This document shows positions 32,398-44,611 of a stretch of DNA of 64,000 bases, one piece after another. This DNA is from Stenocarpella maydis. Its lineage: Eukaryota > Ascomycota > Sordariomycetes > Diaporthales > Diaporthaceae. The stretch is taken from the NCBI GenBank assembly GCA_002270565.1, contig NQMI01000012.1, positions 77,921-141,920 of the forward strand. The letters run 5' to 3'. Every line of letters starts with the position of its first letter. Position 1 is the first letter of the stretch. Below the pieces are notes generated by a model. That model was not told the DNA's origin. It saw nothing but the letters and a program-made list of their open reading frames with translations, and did no database searches. Made by a program: the position numbers and the translations under genes.

Positions 32398-35300
32398 ATG
32401 GCGGATGAGATTGACTGGGCGACCCAGGAGAGGGACGACGAGGATGCAATCAGAAACATATTCAATGCCGACCCCTCCGGCGCCCAGCCGGACCTGAGTC
32501 TCGAAGGCCCTATCGATCAGACCAACAAAGCCGAAGATGCGTTCGACTTTGAAGACATCAGCGACGACGATCTTCCCGATGAAGAGGAAGCAATCAACGG
32601 TGGCTCCGAGCAACCCCCTGCTCTGACTAGTGATGGAGGTTCCAGCAACGATAACGACGATGACTTGTTTGGCGATGGCCGGGAATCATCACCCTTAGTC
32701 GGCGAGCCCGCCCTGTCACCAGGTGCTGCGATCGCCGACGCTGACCAGCAGGACATTGAGATGGCCGGCCGTGACGACTTGGCTGATTTGCGAGCTCTCA
32801 ACTTCGACCCCGAGCCTAGCTTTCCTATGACCAACCAAGACCCTTCCATTCCTGCCGCCCCCGAGAACATACTCGATCTCTTGAAACAAACCTTCCCAGA
32901 CTTCGAGAGAGGGAAGATTCTCAACTTCAACGAGCTCTTTCCCCCGAGGAAGGCTAACTGGGTCGACAAGAAACCTCCCAGGAACCCCAAGCCTCTGATA
33001 CCCACGAAGCTCAGTTTGGACCTCGACGTCGACCAAGAGAAGCAGTTCAGGATCCCTGGACCCGCCTCACAGACGACCCTCCAGAAGATACAGGCTGCCG
33101 AGAAGAACGGATTGGTTTCCTTGCTTGTTCCGGATCCTGTCGACCCCGTCGACCTTGAGGTGTTCAAAGCGGATGACCATGATTCCGAGATGGAACTCGT
33201 CGGCGGCTTCACTCTGCGCGATATTGAGACGGTCTGCGAGGACTGGGATGACATAATCGATCCTTCTGTTTCACGGGTCCGTCACGATTCGCCTGGGCCG
33301 GCTGTTGCTGAAGAAGATGATGATTGGTTCCTGGAGATGGGCATTGACCGCCCTGCTCCTAAGCGACGCAAGGTGTCCCATCTTCCAGGCCTACCTGAAA
33401 TCTCCCGATTCATAGCTCCGTCATTTGACAACTTCGAGGAGGCGACGGCAAGAAGCGCCAAGCGTGTACGCCTGGACATGAATGATCCCTATCTTCTGAT
33501 CGATGACATGGAGACGCAACGTCCCGTAAAACGACCCAAGGCCAGCCAGAAGATGAAGCGAATGGCTGACGGCAAGATGGCTCAAGACATCACTCAGCGG
33601 TTCAATGTGTCGAATGACGATGCATACGATGCCCTCAAGGAGAACGTGCGAGACAAGGTCAGGGCGACGCTGGGCGGAATACAAGTCGAGCACAGCACCC
33701 CGGCCCGCAAGCTCCTATGGCCGTACTATCAAGTCAAACTGCACGATCCGAGTGCCTTTAGCTACCACCGCCCTCCATTCCGGGTGGTCAGGCAGCTTAA
33801 TAAGAATTTGGGCTGGGCCAAGCCTCGTTGGCACAAGCGGAGGGAATTCAAGAACCAAAGGGTGAGCGAAATCTACAAGGAGTCGAGAGACCTGAGCCTC
33901 AATGACAATTCGACTGCTGTTCTCTTCGAGTACTGTGAAGAGATCCCGACGGTCTTGTCCAACTTCGGCATGGGCAGTAAAGTCGTCAACTACTTCCGCG
34001 TCAACCACGACCCAGAGGAGAAACCGACTGAGAAGCCACCCATTGGCGAGACCAAGGTACTTCTGCCCGAAGACAGGTCGCCATTCGCCAACTTCGGTGA
34101 CGTCAACAAGGGGGAAACAGTGCCCACTTTGCAGAACCAGATGTACCGAGCGCCGATCTTCAGGCACGACCCCAGAAAGACCGATTTTCTCATTGGACGT
34201 ATTACAAACTCGAAGGAGGGCAGTCAATACTACATGCGCAGGATCGATCATCTGTACGTCGTGGGCCAAAACTTCCCGTCCGTTGAGGTCCCAGGCCCCC
34301 ACAGTCGAAAGGTCACCAACACAAGCAAGAATCGTCTGAAAATGTTATCATACCGTTTGATAATGAAGAAGGGCCATGTCGCTCTGAGCGATATCACAAC
34401 TCATGTCAAGGATTCGAACGATGCACAGAATCGGCAAAAGTTGAAGGAGTTCCTGTCGTTCAACAAGGAGGCCAGGCACTGGACCTTGAAAGATGGGGAA
34501 CGGCTTATGGACCCTGAGACGATCAACTCGATGGTACAACCCGAGGACGTGTGCCTTATGGATGCCATGCAAGTGGGAACATACGAAGTTGAGAAGTCCG
34601 GCTTTGCGGTTGATAAGCTCAACCCCGACTCGGAAGCGGGCGAGGGCGAAAGCTTGGCCGTTCACTTGACGCCATGGAACACGTCAAAAGCCTTCATCGA
34701 TGCCACGACCGGAAAGGCAATGCTGAAACTTCGCGGTGAGGGTGACCCGACCGGCCGAGGTCTCGGTTTCAGTTTTATCAGAACTTCGATGAAGGGCGGT
34801 TTCCTCCACGTCTATCACGAGCAAGGCCCGCAGTCTACATCGGCGGATGCACTAGAGCGAGAGCGCAAGGCTAACGGCGGCCATTCATACAATGTCAAGA
34901 AACAGAATGATGCCTACGCCGAGGTCATCGCGGATATCTGGGGCAAGCAGAAGGAGACGCTGAGCGATAGGGCCGTGCACGACGACGCGGACGTCCAGCC
35001 CCAAGAGGACGAGGATGACCGGCTGTACGCCCAGCCGCAAGTTGCTGCGACTCCCCGCTTCGACGAGGGAGTTAGCCAGGTCAGCCGCAGCGCCATCAGT
35101 GCCCGCAACGCGAAGCGCAAGCTGCGCATCGTCCGGACGGTCAAAGCAGCGGACGGCACGGAGAAGCAGGTGGAGGAGATCATCGAGGATGCGGGTGTCA
35201 TCGCGCAGTACATCCGGGCCCGGAGGGAGGCCGAGGAGGCCGACATTGATGTTTACAACATACAATGGACCGGCGACGAGGAGAGGGACCGCATCATCAG

Positions 35301-35634
35301 GAGCAAGCTCGAGCAGGAGGAACTGCGCCTGAAGAAGAACAGAGAGCGCCGCCAGCAGCGGGAGAAGCAGAAGGGCGGGGCTCGGGCTAGCCTCTCGGGC
35401 GTCAGCGGCACGCCGGCGGCCACAGGTGCCGGCGACGCGACCCCCGGGGCGGGTGGCGGGGGTGGCGGGTCGCCGGAGCCGTCGATCGAGAAGGGTGGGA
35501 CCACGCGCAAGTGCGCAAACTGCGGACAGGTTGGTCATATCAAGACCAACAAGAAGTTGTGCCCTATGCTTAACGGGACCATGGCCAACAAGGTCGGCGG
35601 CGACGACACCACAGGCACGTACGGTGAGGCTTAG
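32398..35634 (+). CDS. TAF1: TFIID subunit TAF1
   Basis: Largest TFIID subunit, the scaffold that contacts TBP and core promoters. Single exon, 1,078 residues from MADEIDWATQERDDED. The acidic N-terminus (about 1-150) fits the TBP-binding TAND region. The central DUF3591/acetyltransferase-type domain (about 400-850) shows HSTPARKLLWPYYQVKLHDP, FRVVRQLNKNLGWAKPRW, VLFEYCEEIPTVLSNFGMGS, FLIGRITNSKEGSQYYMRRI and GEGDPTGRGLGFSFIRTSMKGG. A basic coiled region follows, then a C-terminal zinc knuckle (CANCGQVGHIKTNKKLC, about 1039-1055). As in other fungi there are no tandem bromodomains. The frame is open upstream to 32,287, but 32,398 gives the conserved fungal N-terminus. Confidence 0.95.
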   Translation: MADEIDWATQERDDEDAIRNIFNADPSGAQPDLSLEGPIDQTNKAEDAFDFEDISDDDLPDEEEAINGGSEQPPALTSDGGSSNDNDDDLFGDGRESSPLVGEPALSPGAAIADADQQDIEMAGRDDLADLRALNFDPEPSFPMTNQDPSIPAAPENILDLLKQTFPDFERGKILNFNELFPPRKANWVDKKPPRNPKPLIPTKLSLDLDVDQEKQFRIPGPASQTTLQKIQAAEKNGLVSLLVPDPVDPVDLEVFKADDHDSEMELVGGFTLRDIETVCEDWDDIIDPSVSRVRHDSPGPAVAEEDDDWFLEMGIDRPAPKRRKVSHLPGLPEISRFIAPSFDNFEEATARSAKRVRLDMNDPYLLIDDMETQRPVKRPKASQKMKRMADGKMAQDITQRFNVSNDDAYDALKENVRDKVRATLGGIQVEHSTPARKLLWPYYQVKLHDPSAFSYHRPPFRVVRQLNKNLGWAKPRWHKRREFKNQRVSEIYKESRDLSLNDNSTAVLFEYCEEIPTVLSNFGMGSKVVNYFRVNHDPEEKPTEKPPIGETKVLLPEDRSPFANFGDVNKGETVPTLQNQMYRAPIFRHDPRKTDFLIGRITNSKEGSQYYMRRIDHLYVVGQNFPSVEVPGPHSRKVTNTSKNRLKMLSYRLIMKKGHVALSDITTHVKDSNDAQNRQKLKEFLSFNKEARHWTLKDGERLMDPETINSMVQPEDVCLMDAMQVGTYEVEKSGFAVDKLNPDSEAGEGESLAVHLTPWNTSKAFIDATTGKAMLKLRGEGDPTGRGLGFSFIRTSMKGGFLHVYHEQGPQSTSADALERERKANGGHSYNVKKQNDAYAEVIADIWGKQKETLSDRAVHDDADVQPQEDEDDRLYAQPQVAATPRFDEGVSQVSRSAISARNAKRKLRIVRTVKAADGTEKQVEEIIEDAGVIAQYIRARREAEEADIDVYNIQWTGDEERDRIIRSKLEQEELRLKKNRERRQQREKQKGGARASLSGVSGTPAATGAGDATPGAGGGGGGSPEPSIEKGGTTRKCANCGQVGHIKTNKKLCPMLNGTMANKVGGDDTTGTYGEA

Positions 35635-38600
35635 GCGGAGCCTCGGTGCAGATTATCCACCGGCACGTATGGTGCAACTTGGAAGAGTTGATTGATATAC
35701 GCGGGGCGGGGGAATGATGTTAGGGGATCCAAAGCGGGTGGCTCTACATCCAAGGTTGACAGTTATTGTAGTAATGATATACTTAATACACTCTTTTCGC
35801 TAATCTGTTGAAGATGAGCAAGCACGTGGGCGGTGCAGTGTGCGAGTGAGATGGAGAACCTTCACTTGTGTGGTGGGTGGTCGTGATGTTGATTCGTCCA
35901 GCCTGATGCGGCGGTTTGTCTGTACAAGAAGTCAGGCCACACGGGCCGCCCTACCTACCTGGCTACCTACCTGCGGATCTCCGGAAAATCCCATGCCTGG
36001 ACCCTTGTCAGGAGGATATATCTGCTTCCTTTCTTCCTACGTGATGGCACCACTCGCACTGGGGTCGGGTGATCGACCCACACCAACCAGTGGCAAGGCA
36101 TACTCGGATTTAACTTTTGGTGCCTGCGTCGAGGCTTCTTGGTGTTATTACCTGCCCCCCACCTCTCCCGGCGATAGTATTCATGCCTCCTTGAGCCAAG
36201 CAACAGCCAGAATTTATGAGAGTCACCGCGTGAGGATGCCGCCAACGTTTGTCTCACTGGGTCTTGCGGCTCGTGGCGAATGGCTTCGGATTGTTTGGGG
36301 GGGGGAGAACAAATAGCTGATACAGAAGTGTCAATGTGAGCGCGGGCGAGCGGCCCACCGTGCCCGCCCAGATATAGAGGGATCTACGTTGGGTGATCGG
36401 CTGGTGAGGTGTGGTCTGGTCTGGTCTGGTCGCCAGCCTCGTGATGCTGCTGCTCCTCGGGGCGCAGGCCAGAGTAATAACGAGTGGAAATGAAAATGGG
36501 CCCGTAAGACGAGGCCCTGGGCCCGGGAGAGGCGAGGTGAGATGTCAAACTCGAATTTGTTTGCGCATCCCTTCTTTTCTGGTTCCTCGCCTGCGAACCA
36601 CGAGCAAGACAGACGGGGGCAGATTTGGGTCTGCGCGTCCGGGAGTGGTGGTGGTGGGGGGCCAGATATTGGGCCGGCCGGCCGGGCCTGAGTGAGAGGA
36701 ACGAAGGAAGGGTAGGCTAGGGGGAGGGATGGATGTGTATGTCTGGGTGGGTGGGTGGTGGTGCGGCTCAGCCCTAACTGTTTTGTTTCGAAACAATCGG
36801 CCGCTTCTGGTGTGGGCGACGACGGCGCACAATGTTGATGATCTATGGGGGAGGGGGTTGGTGGTGGGTGGTTGGGGTGGAGGTGAGCACAACAGGCACA
36901 CACAGCTCGCCACGGCCAGAAGGGGAGGGCGGATCCACGTGGGTGGGGTTGCAGGGAGAGAAGGAGGACAGAGATTTCGGCGAGGCTGTACCTCAGCACG
37001 CTCCCACTCCTGCCCGTGTCGCTGTTTCACGCCGCATGGGAGACAGCGAGAGAGAGGCATTGCCATGCTGCCCTGATACGCGTATATGCCGCGCGGGCGA
37101 GAAATGACTACCCAGGCCGAGGGCGTGGTGGACAAAAGACCCGGTGCGCTCTCGCCAGTCAGTCAGGCAAGCGATACAATGGTGCCCAGCGTGCCTGGAC
37201 GACCATCTGAAGTTGCTCGCTTCCGGATAGAATGGCTTGGCTCGTTTTGCGTGTGGCTCTTTATGTTCATCGCGCGGTGATCTGATCTATCAATGACTCG
37301 GTTCGGACCCCCGCCGGCAGGAAAAACCCACCGAGACACGACAGCCGGCCCAGCCATGCACAGGCGACAGCCACCAGCTCCCCGAAGCCTGGAATATCAG
37401 CTGAACGGTCGTCGCACAGACGGATGGCATATAGGGCTGCAGGGTTGCAGGTAACCGAGGGGAGGAAACAGGCCACCGCCACCCATTCGGAATGGCAGTC
37501 TGTCAATGCAGGCTGCGATCAAGTCTCGAAAGATAGACTCGAGCGGCATGGGGCTCGATATCACCTTCCCCCCCCCCCGGGCCCCGTGATCTCCTGTCAG
37601 TGTGCATGTAACTAAAGCGTCTTATATTGGAGGTATCTGACGTTCATCATCAACCACCCCGAGGAAGCTAGCGTGGGCCGAAATAATCACCCACACACGC
37701 ATTAGGCCAGCGACCTATTGAGCTTGACTGCCGCCGCCATCCCGCGCGAGGACCGTCCCTAGGTGAGAACTCCCCTTAGTCCGTCGGTCGGTAGTGGGTG
37801 CTGTTGTCGTCGTCATCGTCGCCCACTATGTTCGAGACCGATTTGATTCCTTCCTCGGCGAAGGATCGCAACCCTCAGACTCGACAGGTGCGACGCACCA
37901 GTTTGGTGCCGGCGCAGCTCGTAAGCTCTGCAAGTGGACGGCAACCCGGAGGAACAGGTGGGATGTGAGCAAGTAAGCCGGCGGGGTAGGACGGACCGGT
38001 GAATCTGGACGGCCTCGAGCACCCCCCCCCCCCATTCGGCCGCGAGCCCTCACGAGATGATAACCCGAGCCTCACGAATGGGCAAGCGCCTCCGATCATG
38101 GTCTTTTTGCAAACACGACGGCGCGCCAGCAGCGTCAAATCCGGAATTCGTCTGATCTCGTGATGCCTGCCCTTTGCATGATGTGTCGAGTGGCTGGCGA
38201 AACGGGCCAGTGATGAGTGGAGGTGAGCGTAGCGTAGGTCGAGGGCCATGTTCTAAAAATATCTATTTTTAACTGATAGCCGCCAGGCGCTTGTGCAGTA
38301 GTGTACTATGTAGCTAGCGACCCCACTCCCTTACTGAAATGCACGCAAGATTTTGAAAGAGCCAAGTGGCAGGGGGGGAGCTGGGGGGGGCGGTGGGGGT
38401 CTGATAGGCCCGAGCCTGGGTTCCGTAGGATCATCACCCGTCCAGACGTCGTGCCGTGGATGCGCAGTGGACCATCGGCTGTGACGGGGTCTCGCACCCG
38501 TTTCGCCGTTGATGTCTCTAATAATGCAGTGCTTTGTGCTTTTGGGCCGACAGCGCATCGTTATTCGTCGCGACGGAGTCTGGTCGGTCGCGCCTTGCAA

Positions 38601-40129
38601 CGCCCGCATCTCTGCATCACAACGACTCGAGAACCATGCCCCAGCAGCCGGGATGGTGGTTTGAGGTCTGACTCGACGATAGCCCCGACGTTGTCGACGT
38701 GCGAGGGTGAAACCTAAAGCTTCCCCTAGCTCCTCAGCGGCTCTCAAGAAAGTCCGTGGCCGCAACTGCACCGCGGAGAAGATATTGCGCCTCAAGAAGG
38801 AGCCTCAAGCCTCGAAGCCTCCTGATGAGAAGCTCGCGCAGTAGTGTCTACACTTCTGGGTTTATTTCGGGCCGTGGATGAGACAACTGTAGCGCGATGC
38901 CGGAGGCGGAGGGGACAGCGAGGGGGGAAAGAGGCACACAAACACGGCACGAAGCTATCGCCCAAGGCTTGCGCTACCTACCTAGGACCAGGGGACGGAT
39001 CCCCACAGCCGGCTTAGATTTCGCAAATCTGACGAGATTCAGGGCAGCACTCACAGCCCCAATTTTGGATCGTTGTGCATGGCCTACCCCTTGGCCCAGA
39101 TGCTCCGGGCATGCGTGGGTGGGGGGAGGAGCTGCATGCAGTCACACGCCACTGGCCAGCGGGTGCCAGGCTTACAGACAGACACTCTCTCGGAACTGGC
39201 CTGTGTGCCCTCATTAGTGTAGCCTACCGAGCATTGCAAGGCGAGGCTGCCCTGACCTGCATGTTCAACCCATCCGCCGGGACCGCAACAAGTGAACAAG
39301 CTCGATAAGCTGCCCCTGCCAAGGTCACACGGGCACCTAGAGAAGGTCGGACGTCATCAGAGTCACATAGGACGTGGTTCCTGCATGCAATTGACGCCCT
39401 TGATGTTGCATTCAATACCGCCCAAGAGCGAGCGGACGACTGAAGTGGACGGAGCCGGCCCTCGACCTGCAGAGGTGAGGGAGGGGTGTAGCAGTGGTCA
39501 AAATGTGCAGAAAGATAGCGTGGTCTATAATAAATCGTTTGTTGATTTCCTGGGTCCCCAATGCATTGGCATCAGCTCCGTGGGCCCCGCAGTGTGGCCA
39601 GCTCAGGTGCTGTAGGCATTGTGGCGTACCTCGGGGCGCATCAGGTCATATCATCAGGCCAGGGCGGGACTGCTGGATGGGAAACGAGACGTTTGGCACG
39701 ATGCATGAATTGACCGTTGTCAATCTGTGGGGGCGTCCTCTGCAAGGCTGGCATAATGGCAGGTACTGATGCCGGCTGGTCTGGGCGTCGGGTCGCGGCA
39801 GACCCTGTGGCTGGCGAGCCGGGCTCCATAGGGCTGGCTGGCAGGGACAGGCGCAGGCGCAGGCGCAGACATACGCGAGCATAGTTTACACAGCACTGGA
39901 CGAGGTACTGCAGTGCCATAGTATCCATCAGAATATGGCGAGTGGTGGTTGGCCACGTGAATTTGCATTGTTCGAAAGGTGGGGCCTCTGACGATCAGAG
40001 TTTCGATTTGCCAAGAGCCTTGCAACCGTCAGTGTCACGAATCCGGATGGGGGCAGCCGTCCAAACTGGCGCATAGCGGCGTTGCCGCAAGGCCATGCCA
40101 GTTGCGAAGACGCGATGAAAAGTGTGTTC

Positions 40130-40130
<1 letters not shown>

Positions 40131-40164
<34 letters not shown>

Positions 40165-40167
40165 CGC
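40131..40167. repeat. (TG)n-(CG)n alternating purine/pyrimidine tract
   Basis: About 13 TG dinucleotides run directly into about 5 CG dinucleotides. Such alternating tracts are the classic Z-DNA-prone sequence. Confidence 0.9.
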
Positions 40168-41615
40168 ATGTGTACCTGATAAAGGGGAAAGGTTAATAAC
40201 CTTGAAACTGAAAGTTGTGAAGATGAAGTGAGGTGGCAAATAGTAGGACAGTGGTAGTGTTGCCCAGCACCAGCAGCAGTCATCAATGGTGACAGAACAA
40301 GTTGGAGATGGTCTGTCTACTGCAGTAGGTAGTATGTACACTGTCGTGATCCATGTTCGGCAGTCGGGAGGTTACTGAGAGGCTAATACATAGTACACTA
40401 CACTAGACCAAGGGGAGGGACTCCCTCACCTTGTGCATGGGTTGATGATGGTGTCAAAGGTAGATCAGGGGACACCCTGGAGCTCGAGGGACCCCACCGG
40501 ACGACCCTTGGCACAGACCGTTTCTTATCTTGTCGTTTTTCTTTCTCTCTCTTCCTGCCTCTTCACTTGGTCACCTGGATCTCTGGTGTTTCAACTGGCA
40601 TCATGTCTCCCACAGCGTCGGAGCCATCTGCTTGTCCGATGCTCTGCCTGATGAGCCGTTGCAAGAATGCTGAACCCGTCCTGCCGTCGTGACCGCACTC
40701 CAGATACTGCAGGGCTCTTTGTCTCTCGGGTCAGCGCAGGCGGCAGAGGCACTTGGTAGGATCACCCTAGAGCCAAGCCCCCCCACCGTACCTACCTGGT
40801 GTAGTGTGCAGCAAGACTCAGCTTACGACTGCTGCCATGTCAAGTGGGCTTAGCAATCAGCATGATCAAGTACCCCACGTCCACATGCCCAACTGCCCCG
40901 GCGGTGTGACCTCCTGACTGGCCACGGCCGCTGGATGCAGCGTCACACGGGGGCCACCAACACGCCCAATGACGCGACGCCCTCTTGTGCATGCTATGTG
41001 CACATATGCACATATGCATACATGATCTTGTGTTTCACCGTCTCTCAAGCCCTGAAATGCCTGCTAGGCTGGACTGGCAGACTGGCCCAGATAGAGAGAG
41101 GTATTGTGTCACGGCCTTGCGCATTCACACGAGGCTTGGCTCATTCAAGGTACATTGTTCAAAAATTCCTCTGTGCATCGGTCGATTAAGTGTACCACTG
41201 CCTGTCGTATCTTACAGCTAGCTAATGGAACCAACACAGTGACCGGGTATTGGAACAAGAATATAGAAAAACTACGAATGCCTCGGCAGTTGGGTGATAC
41301 TTACCGGCTCAACTGTCAACTAGAAATCATAGATCCACGGCGATCTGCGTTGCGAAAGCAGCAACCATACCCTCAAGAAGCCCTCGGTGTCCGTGCCAAC
41401 AGAAACGCAAATCCTTTTTTTAAGACCCCAACGCCCACGAACCCTCGGTAGAGACCGGACAAGAGACTCGAGGATGCTCCCACAAGACATCCAAAGTCCC
41501 CGGAAAGCTCACAGAAGCCCACAGGATCAAGTAGGAAGACTCATCACCAAAGTGATGCTCCCAAGAGCAGAGGAGCAGACACCAAGAGTGCCTTAGTGTG
41601 TTCCAAGACACACAC

Positions 41616-41672
41616 GAGCCCACAGGTCAGGAACAAGCCCACAAGTCATGAATAAGCCCACAGGTATCGATG
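41616..41672. repeat. degenerate 19-bp tandem repeat, three units
   Basis: Three adjacent 19-nt units share the core AGCCCACARGT (41616-41634, 41635-41653, 41654-41672). A related AAGCCCACAGGATC lies near 41,515. They sit just beyond the nucleolin stop, probably in its 3' UTR. Confidence 0.65.
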
Positions 41673-41827
41673 CCGACAACCCACAAAGCCCTCTGAAATG
41701 CCACGAGCCCTCGGAACCCACTGGTGAGACGAGACACCTTACGACGCTGCCTTGTGCATATTGCATCTCTTCGCATTCTGCTTCTCAGCAGTTGCGCTGC
41801 TGCCCTTCGGGACTGGGGACCGATCAA

Positions 41828-43556
41828 CTAGAACGTGATCTTCTTGCCCTGGAAGCCACCGCCTCCACGGCCACCGCCGAATCCACCACGTCCGCCACCA
41901 CGTCCGCCACCACGGCCACCACCTCCACGGCCACCGCCACCACGTCCGCCGCGGTCTCCGAAGCCGCCGCGCCCTCCACGACCACCTCCACGGCCGCCGT
42001 TGTCTGGGCGGCCACTGGCATAGTCAAGGCGGACTCCACGGCCCTCAAGGTCTGCACCCTGGAGCTGTTCGACAACCTTCTTGGCGTCCTCAACCGAGTG
42101 GAATGAGACGTAACCGAATCCCTTGAAGCGTCCGGTTTCCCTAGGCAAAGTTAGCACTAGACAAGCACTGCATTGGGTTTATAGCACTTACTGCTCAGTA
42201 GGTAGGCGGAGGCTCTTGATCTCAGAAACCTCGGAGAAGAAAGCGGAGACGGTCTCCTCGTCAACGTTGAAGGACAGGTTCCCAACGAAGACAGTGTCAC
42301 TCTCGGGGCTCATTTCGTCGTTGAACTTCTTTGCGCGGTCGCCGGCACGGGCGGCAGGGTCGCTCTTGGGCTTCCCGCTGGAAATGTCGAGACGCATGTC
42401 GCGGCCGTCGAGGAAGGCGCCGTGCTTCTCCTCCAGAGCAGCCTTGGCGTTCTCAGGGGTGTCGAAGTCGACGTAACCGAAGCCACGAGGGCGCCCGTCT
42501 TCACGGTTGGTAATAATGCGGGCATTTGTAACACCCTTGCAGTTTTGGAACTCGTTGTAGAGGAGGTCGTCATCAACCTTCCAGCTGAGGTTACCAACGA
42601 AGAGAGTAGAGCCCTCCACGGAAGCGTCCTCGGTCTTGGTCTTCTTCGCTGAGCTCTCAGCAGCCTCCTCAGCCTTGCGCTTCTTGGCGGCGAATGGTGC
42701 TTCGGTCTCCTCAGAAGACTCAGAGTCGGAGTCGGAGGAGTCAGAAGAGTCAGAAGAGTCAGAAGAGTCAGAAGAGTCAGACTGTGGAGAGAGAGAGATT
42801 AGCATGGGTCAGATAGGCTGTGAGAAATATCAGTCAACTACTTACACCCTCGTCCTTCTTGGCAGCCTTTGCGGCAGCGGGCTTGGCGGCCTTCTTGTCG
42901 CTGTCGCTGTCGCTGTCGCTGTCATCAGAGTCGGAGGAATCGCTGTCCTCCTCATCAGACTGAAATTATGAGGATCAGTAGATAGTCTACAGGGTGCGCG
43001 AGAGGAGGCTACTCACGCTATCGACCTCCTTGGCAGTAGGCTTCCCGTCCTCCTCGTCATCGGAAGAGTCAGAGGAGTCCGAGGAGTCGGATGACTCCTT
43101 AGCAGCAGGAGCGGCAGCCTTCTTGGCCGCCGCAGCAGGCTTAGCCGGAGTCTTCTCGTCACTGTCATCGCTGTCGTCACTGTCGTCCTCCGACGAGTCG
43201 GAATCGTCAGAAGATTCGGCGGCCTTGGGCTTGCCGTTGACCTTGCCGTTGACCTTGCCGTTGACCTTTCCGTTGGCCTTGCGGCCGGGCTTCTCGTCCT
43301 CAGACTCGGAGGACTCAGACTCAGATGAGGAAGAAGCAGAATCGTCAGACTCAGGTGAGGATTCGGAGCTGGAGGACTCGGACTCTGACTCCTGCTTCTT
43401 GGACTTCTTGGAGGTGGCCTTCTTGGCAACCTCCTTAGCTGTGGCCTTGGACTTGGCCTTAGGGGTGGATGCAGGCTTGGTGACAGCGGCAGCCTTGACA
43501 GCCGCAGGCTTCTCAGCCTTGGTCTTGCTGACCTTTGCCTCCTTGACCTTGCCCAT
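41828..43556 (-). CDS. nucleolin-like protein (Nsr1/Gar2 type)
   Basis: Nucleolar RNA-binding protein for pre-rRNA processing. Exons 43556-43017, 42959-42846, 42781-42192 and 42140-41828 give 518 residues. Order: a Lys/Ala-rich start (MGKVKEAKVSKTKAEK); long acidic Ser/Asp/Glu blocks (about 55-240) with KR-rich islands; RRM1 (about 272-348, TLFVGNLSW and RGFGYVDF); RRM2 (about 374-450, TVFVGNLSF and KGFGYVSF); and a C-terminal GAR domain of RGG repeats ending GGFQGKKITF. Introns 1 and 2 are phase 0 and bracket a 38-residue acidic exon whose skipping would keep the frame. Exon 1 holds a 12-nt tandem repeat (NGKV units near 43,232-43,275) and exon 3 a 9-nt SSD repeat (about 42,739-42,780). Confidence 0.95.
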
Positions 43557-44160
43557 GATGGATGAGAGCTGTTTGAGATGGTTCTGAAGTGATACTGGGT
43601 GGGAAATGGAAGGAAGGATGAGGAAACCGTCAGCGTGAAAATTTCGAAGGGGGGAATGGTAGAGGAGAGACGAGAGATGGGAGAAAGGATGTCGCTTGAA
43701 AAGTTTCGACGGGGGTTTATCAAGTCGGGTGGCAGGACCCTGAGAGCAAGAAAACTTCGACTTGCGGCAGAATCGAAAAATTCTGGCGGCGAAGAGCTGG
43801 TGTGGGCCCTTCAACTCCACTAATGTTCCTAGTGCCCCGCGGCAGGCTGCGATCGATAAGTGTACTCCGTAGAGACACCACTTGACGCTAGTGTAGAGCA
43901 ACTGAGAGTACGTACCTAATCCTCGCACGGGCCACTAGGAATGAGAGAGATGGCCTAGGTCGGCTTGGGCTCTGGGAGCCAGCTGTTGCAGGCGAGCTTC
44001 CGGCCGGCTGGCATAAGTTGGTATCGAGACAAGTCCATTCGTCGTCAACTGTCGCGCGAGGGAGCACCGACGCATCGCCCTCCGCCCTCCGCCCTCTCAA
44101 CCACGCACCCATCCAGCACCTAATCAATCGCACTCCCGCTCAATTCTACTGCAGCCCGCA
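43557..44160. promoter_or_regulatory. divergent promoter region, nucleolin / NUO-12.3
   Basis: A 604-bp head-to-head interval shared by a ribosome-biogenesis gene and a complex I gene. No named element was recognised. Confidence 0.5.
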
Positions 44161-44611
44161 ATGCCGACCCCCGAGTCTGAGGCTTTCCTGGCCAAGAAGC
44201 CGACCGTGCCCCCAACCTTTGACGGGGTCGACTACGATGACAACAGGCGCTTCAAGCAGGCGCAGGACGCCATCATCCGGGAGCAATGGGTGCAAGTCAT
44301 GATGGGACGGCTCGTTCGGGAGGAGCTGAGCAAGTGCTACTACCGGGAGGGCGTCAACCACCTGGAGAAGTGCGGCCCTTTGAGAGGTTAGTGCCACCCT
44401 CCACCTGTCGCCGGGAAGCCTTGGGACCACGAGCAGAAGGTGCACGCCGCGAGATGCTTTGCAGGAGGAGCGGATATGCTGTCTATTGGATTCCGGGGAG
44501 AAGCAAACCGGCTGACTGTATCCAACAGAGCGGTATCTTCAGTTGCTTGAGAAGCACAAGGTCCGAGGCTACCTGTTCCAGCAACAAAACCAGCCGCCAA
44601 AGGACTCATGA
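44161..44611 (+). CDS. NADH:ubiquinone oxidoreductase 12.3 kDa subunit (NDUFB10 homologue)
   Basis: Accessory subunit of the membrane arm of mitochondrial complex I. Exons 44161-44386 and 44529-44611 give 102 residues, the normal length. It reads MPTPESEAFLAKKPTVPPTF, then GVDYDDNRRFKQAQDAIIRE, VMMGRLVREELSKCYYREGV and, across the 142-nt intron, LRERYLQLLEKHKVRGYLFQ. This matches Neurospora NUO-12.3 as remembered. No cleaved presequence is expected for this subunit. It is followed in the same direction by the mL54 gene. Confidence 0.93.

Larger units (their letters stand above)
35635..41827. other. 6.2-kb gene-free region
   Basis: No open frame here shows a recognisable family or believable codon use. 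It contains many G or C homopolymers (for example 36,296-36,305, 37,568-37,578 and 38,022-38,033), the alternating tract at 40,131-40,167 and ACCTACCTACC-type words near 35,950, 38,976 and 40,785. It could hold long UTRs or non-coding RNAs, which sequence alone does not show. Confidence 0.5.

Noticed and set aside
36331..36999. 222-codon minus-strand frame in the gene desert
   Set aside because: Low-complexity Pro/His/Ser peptide with no domain or splice context.
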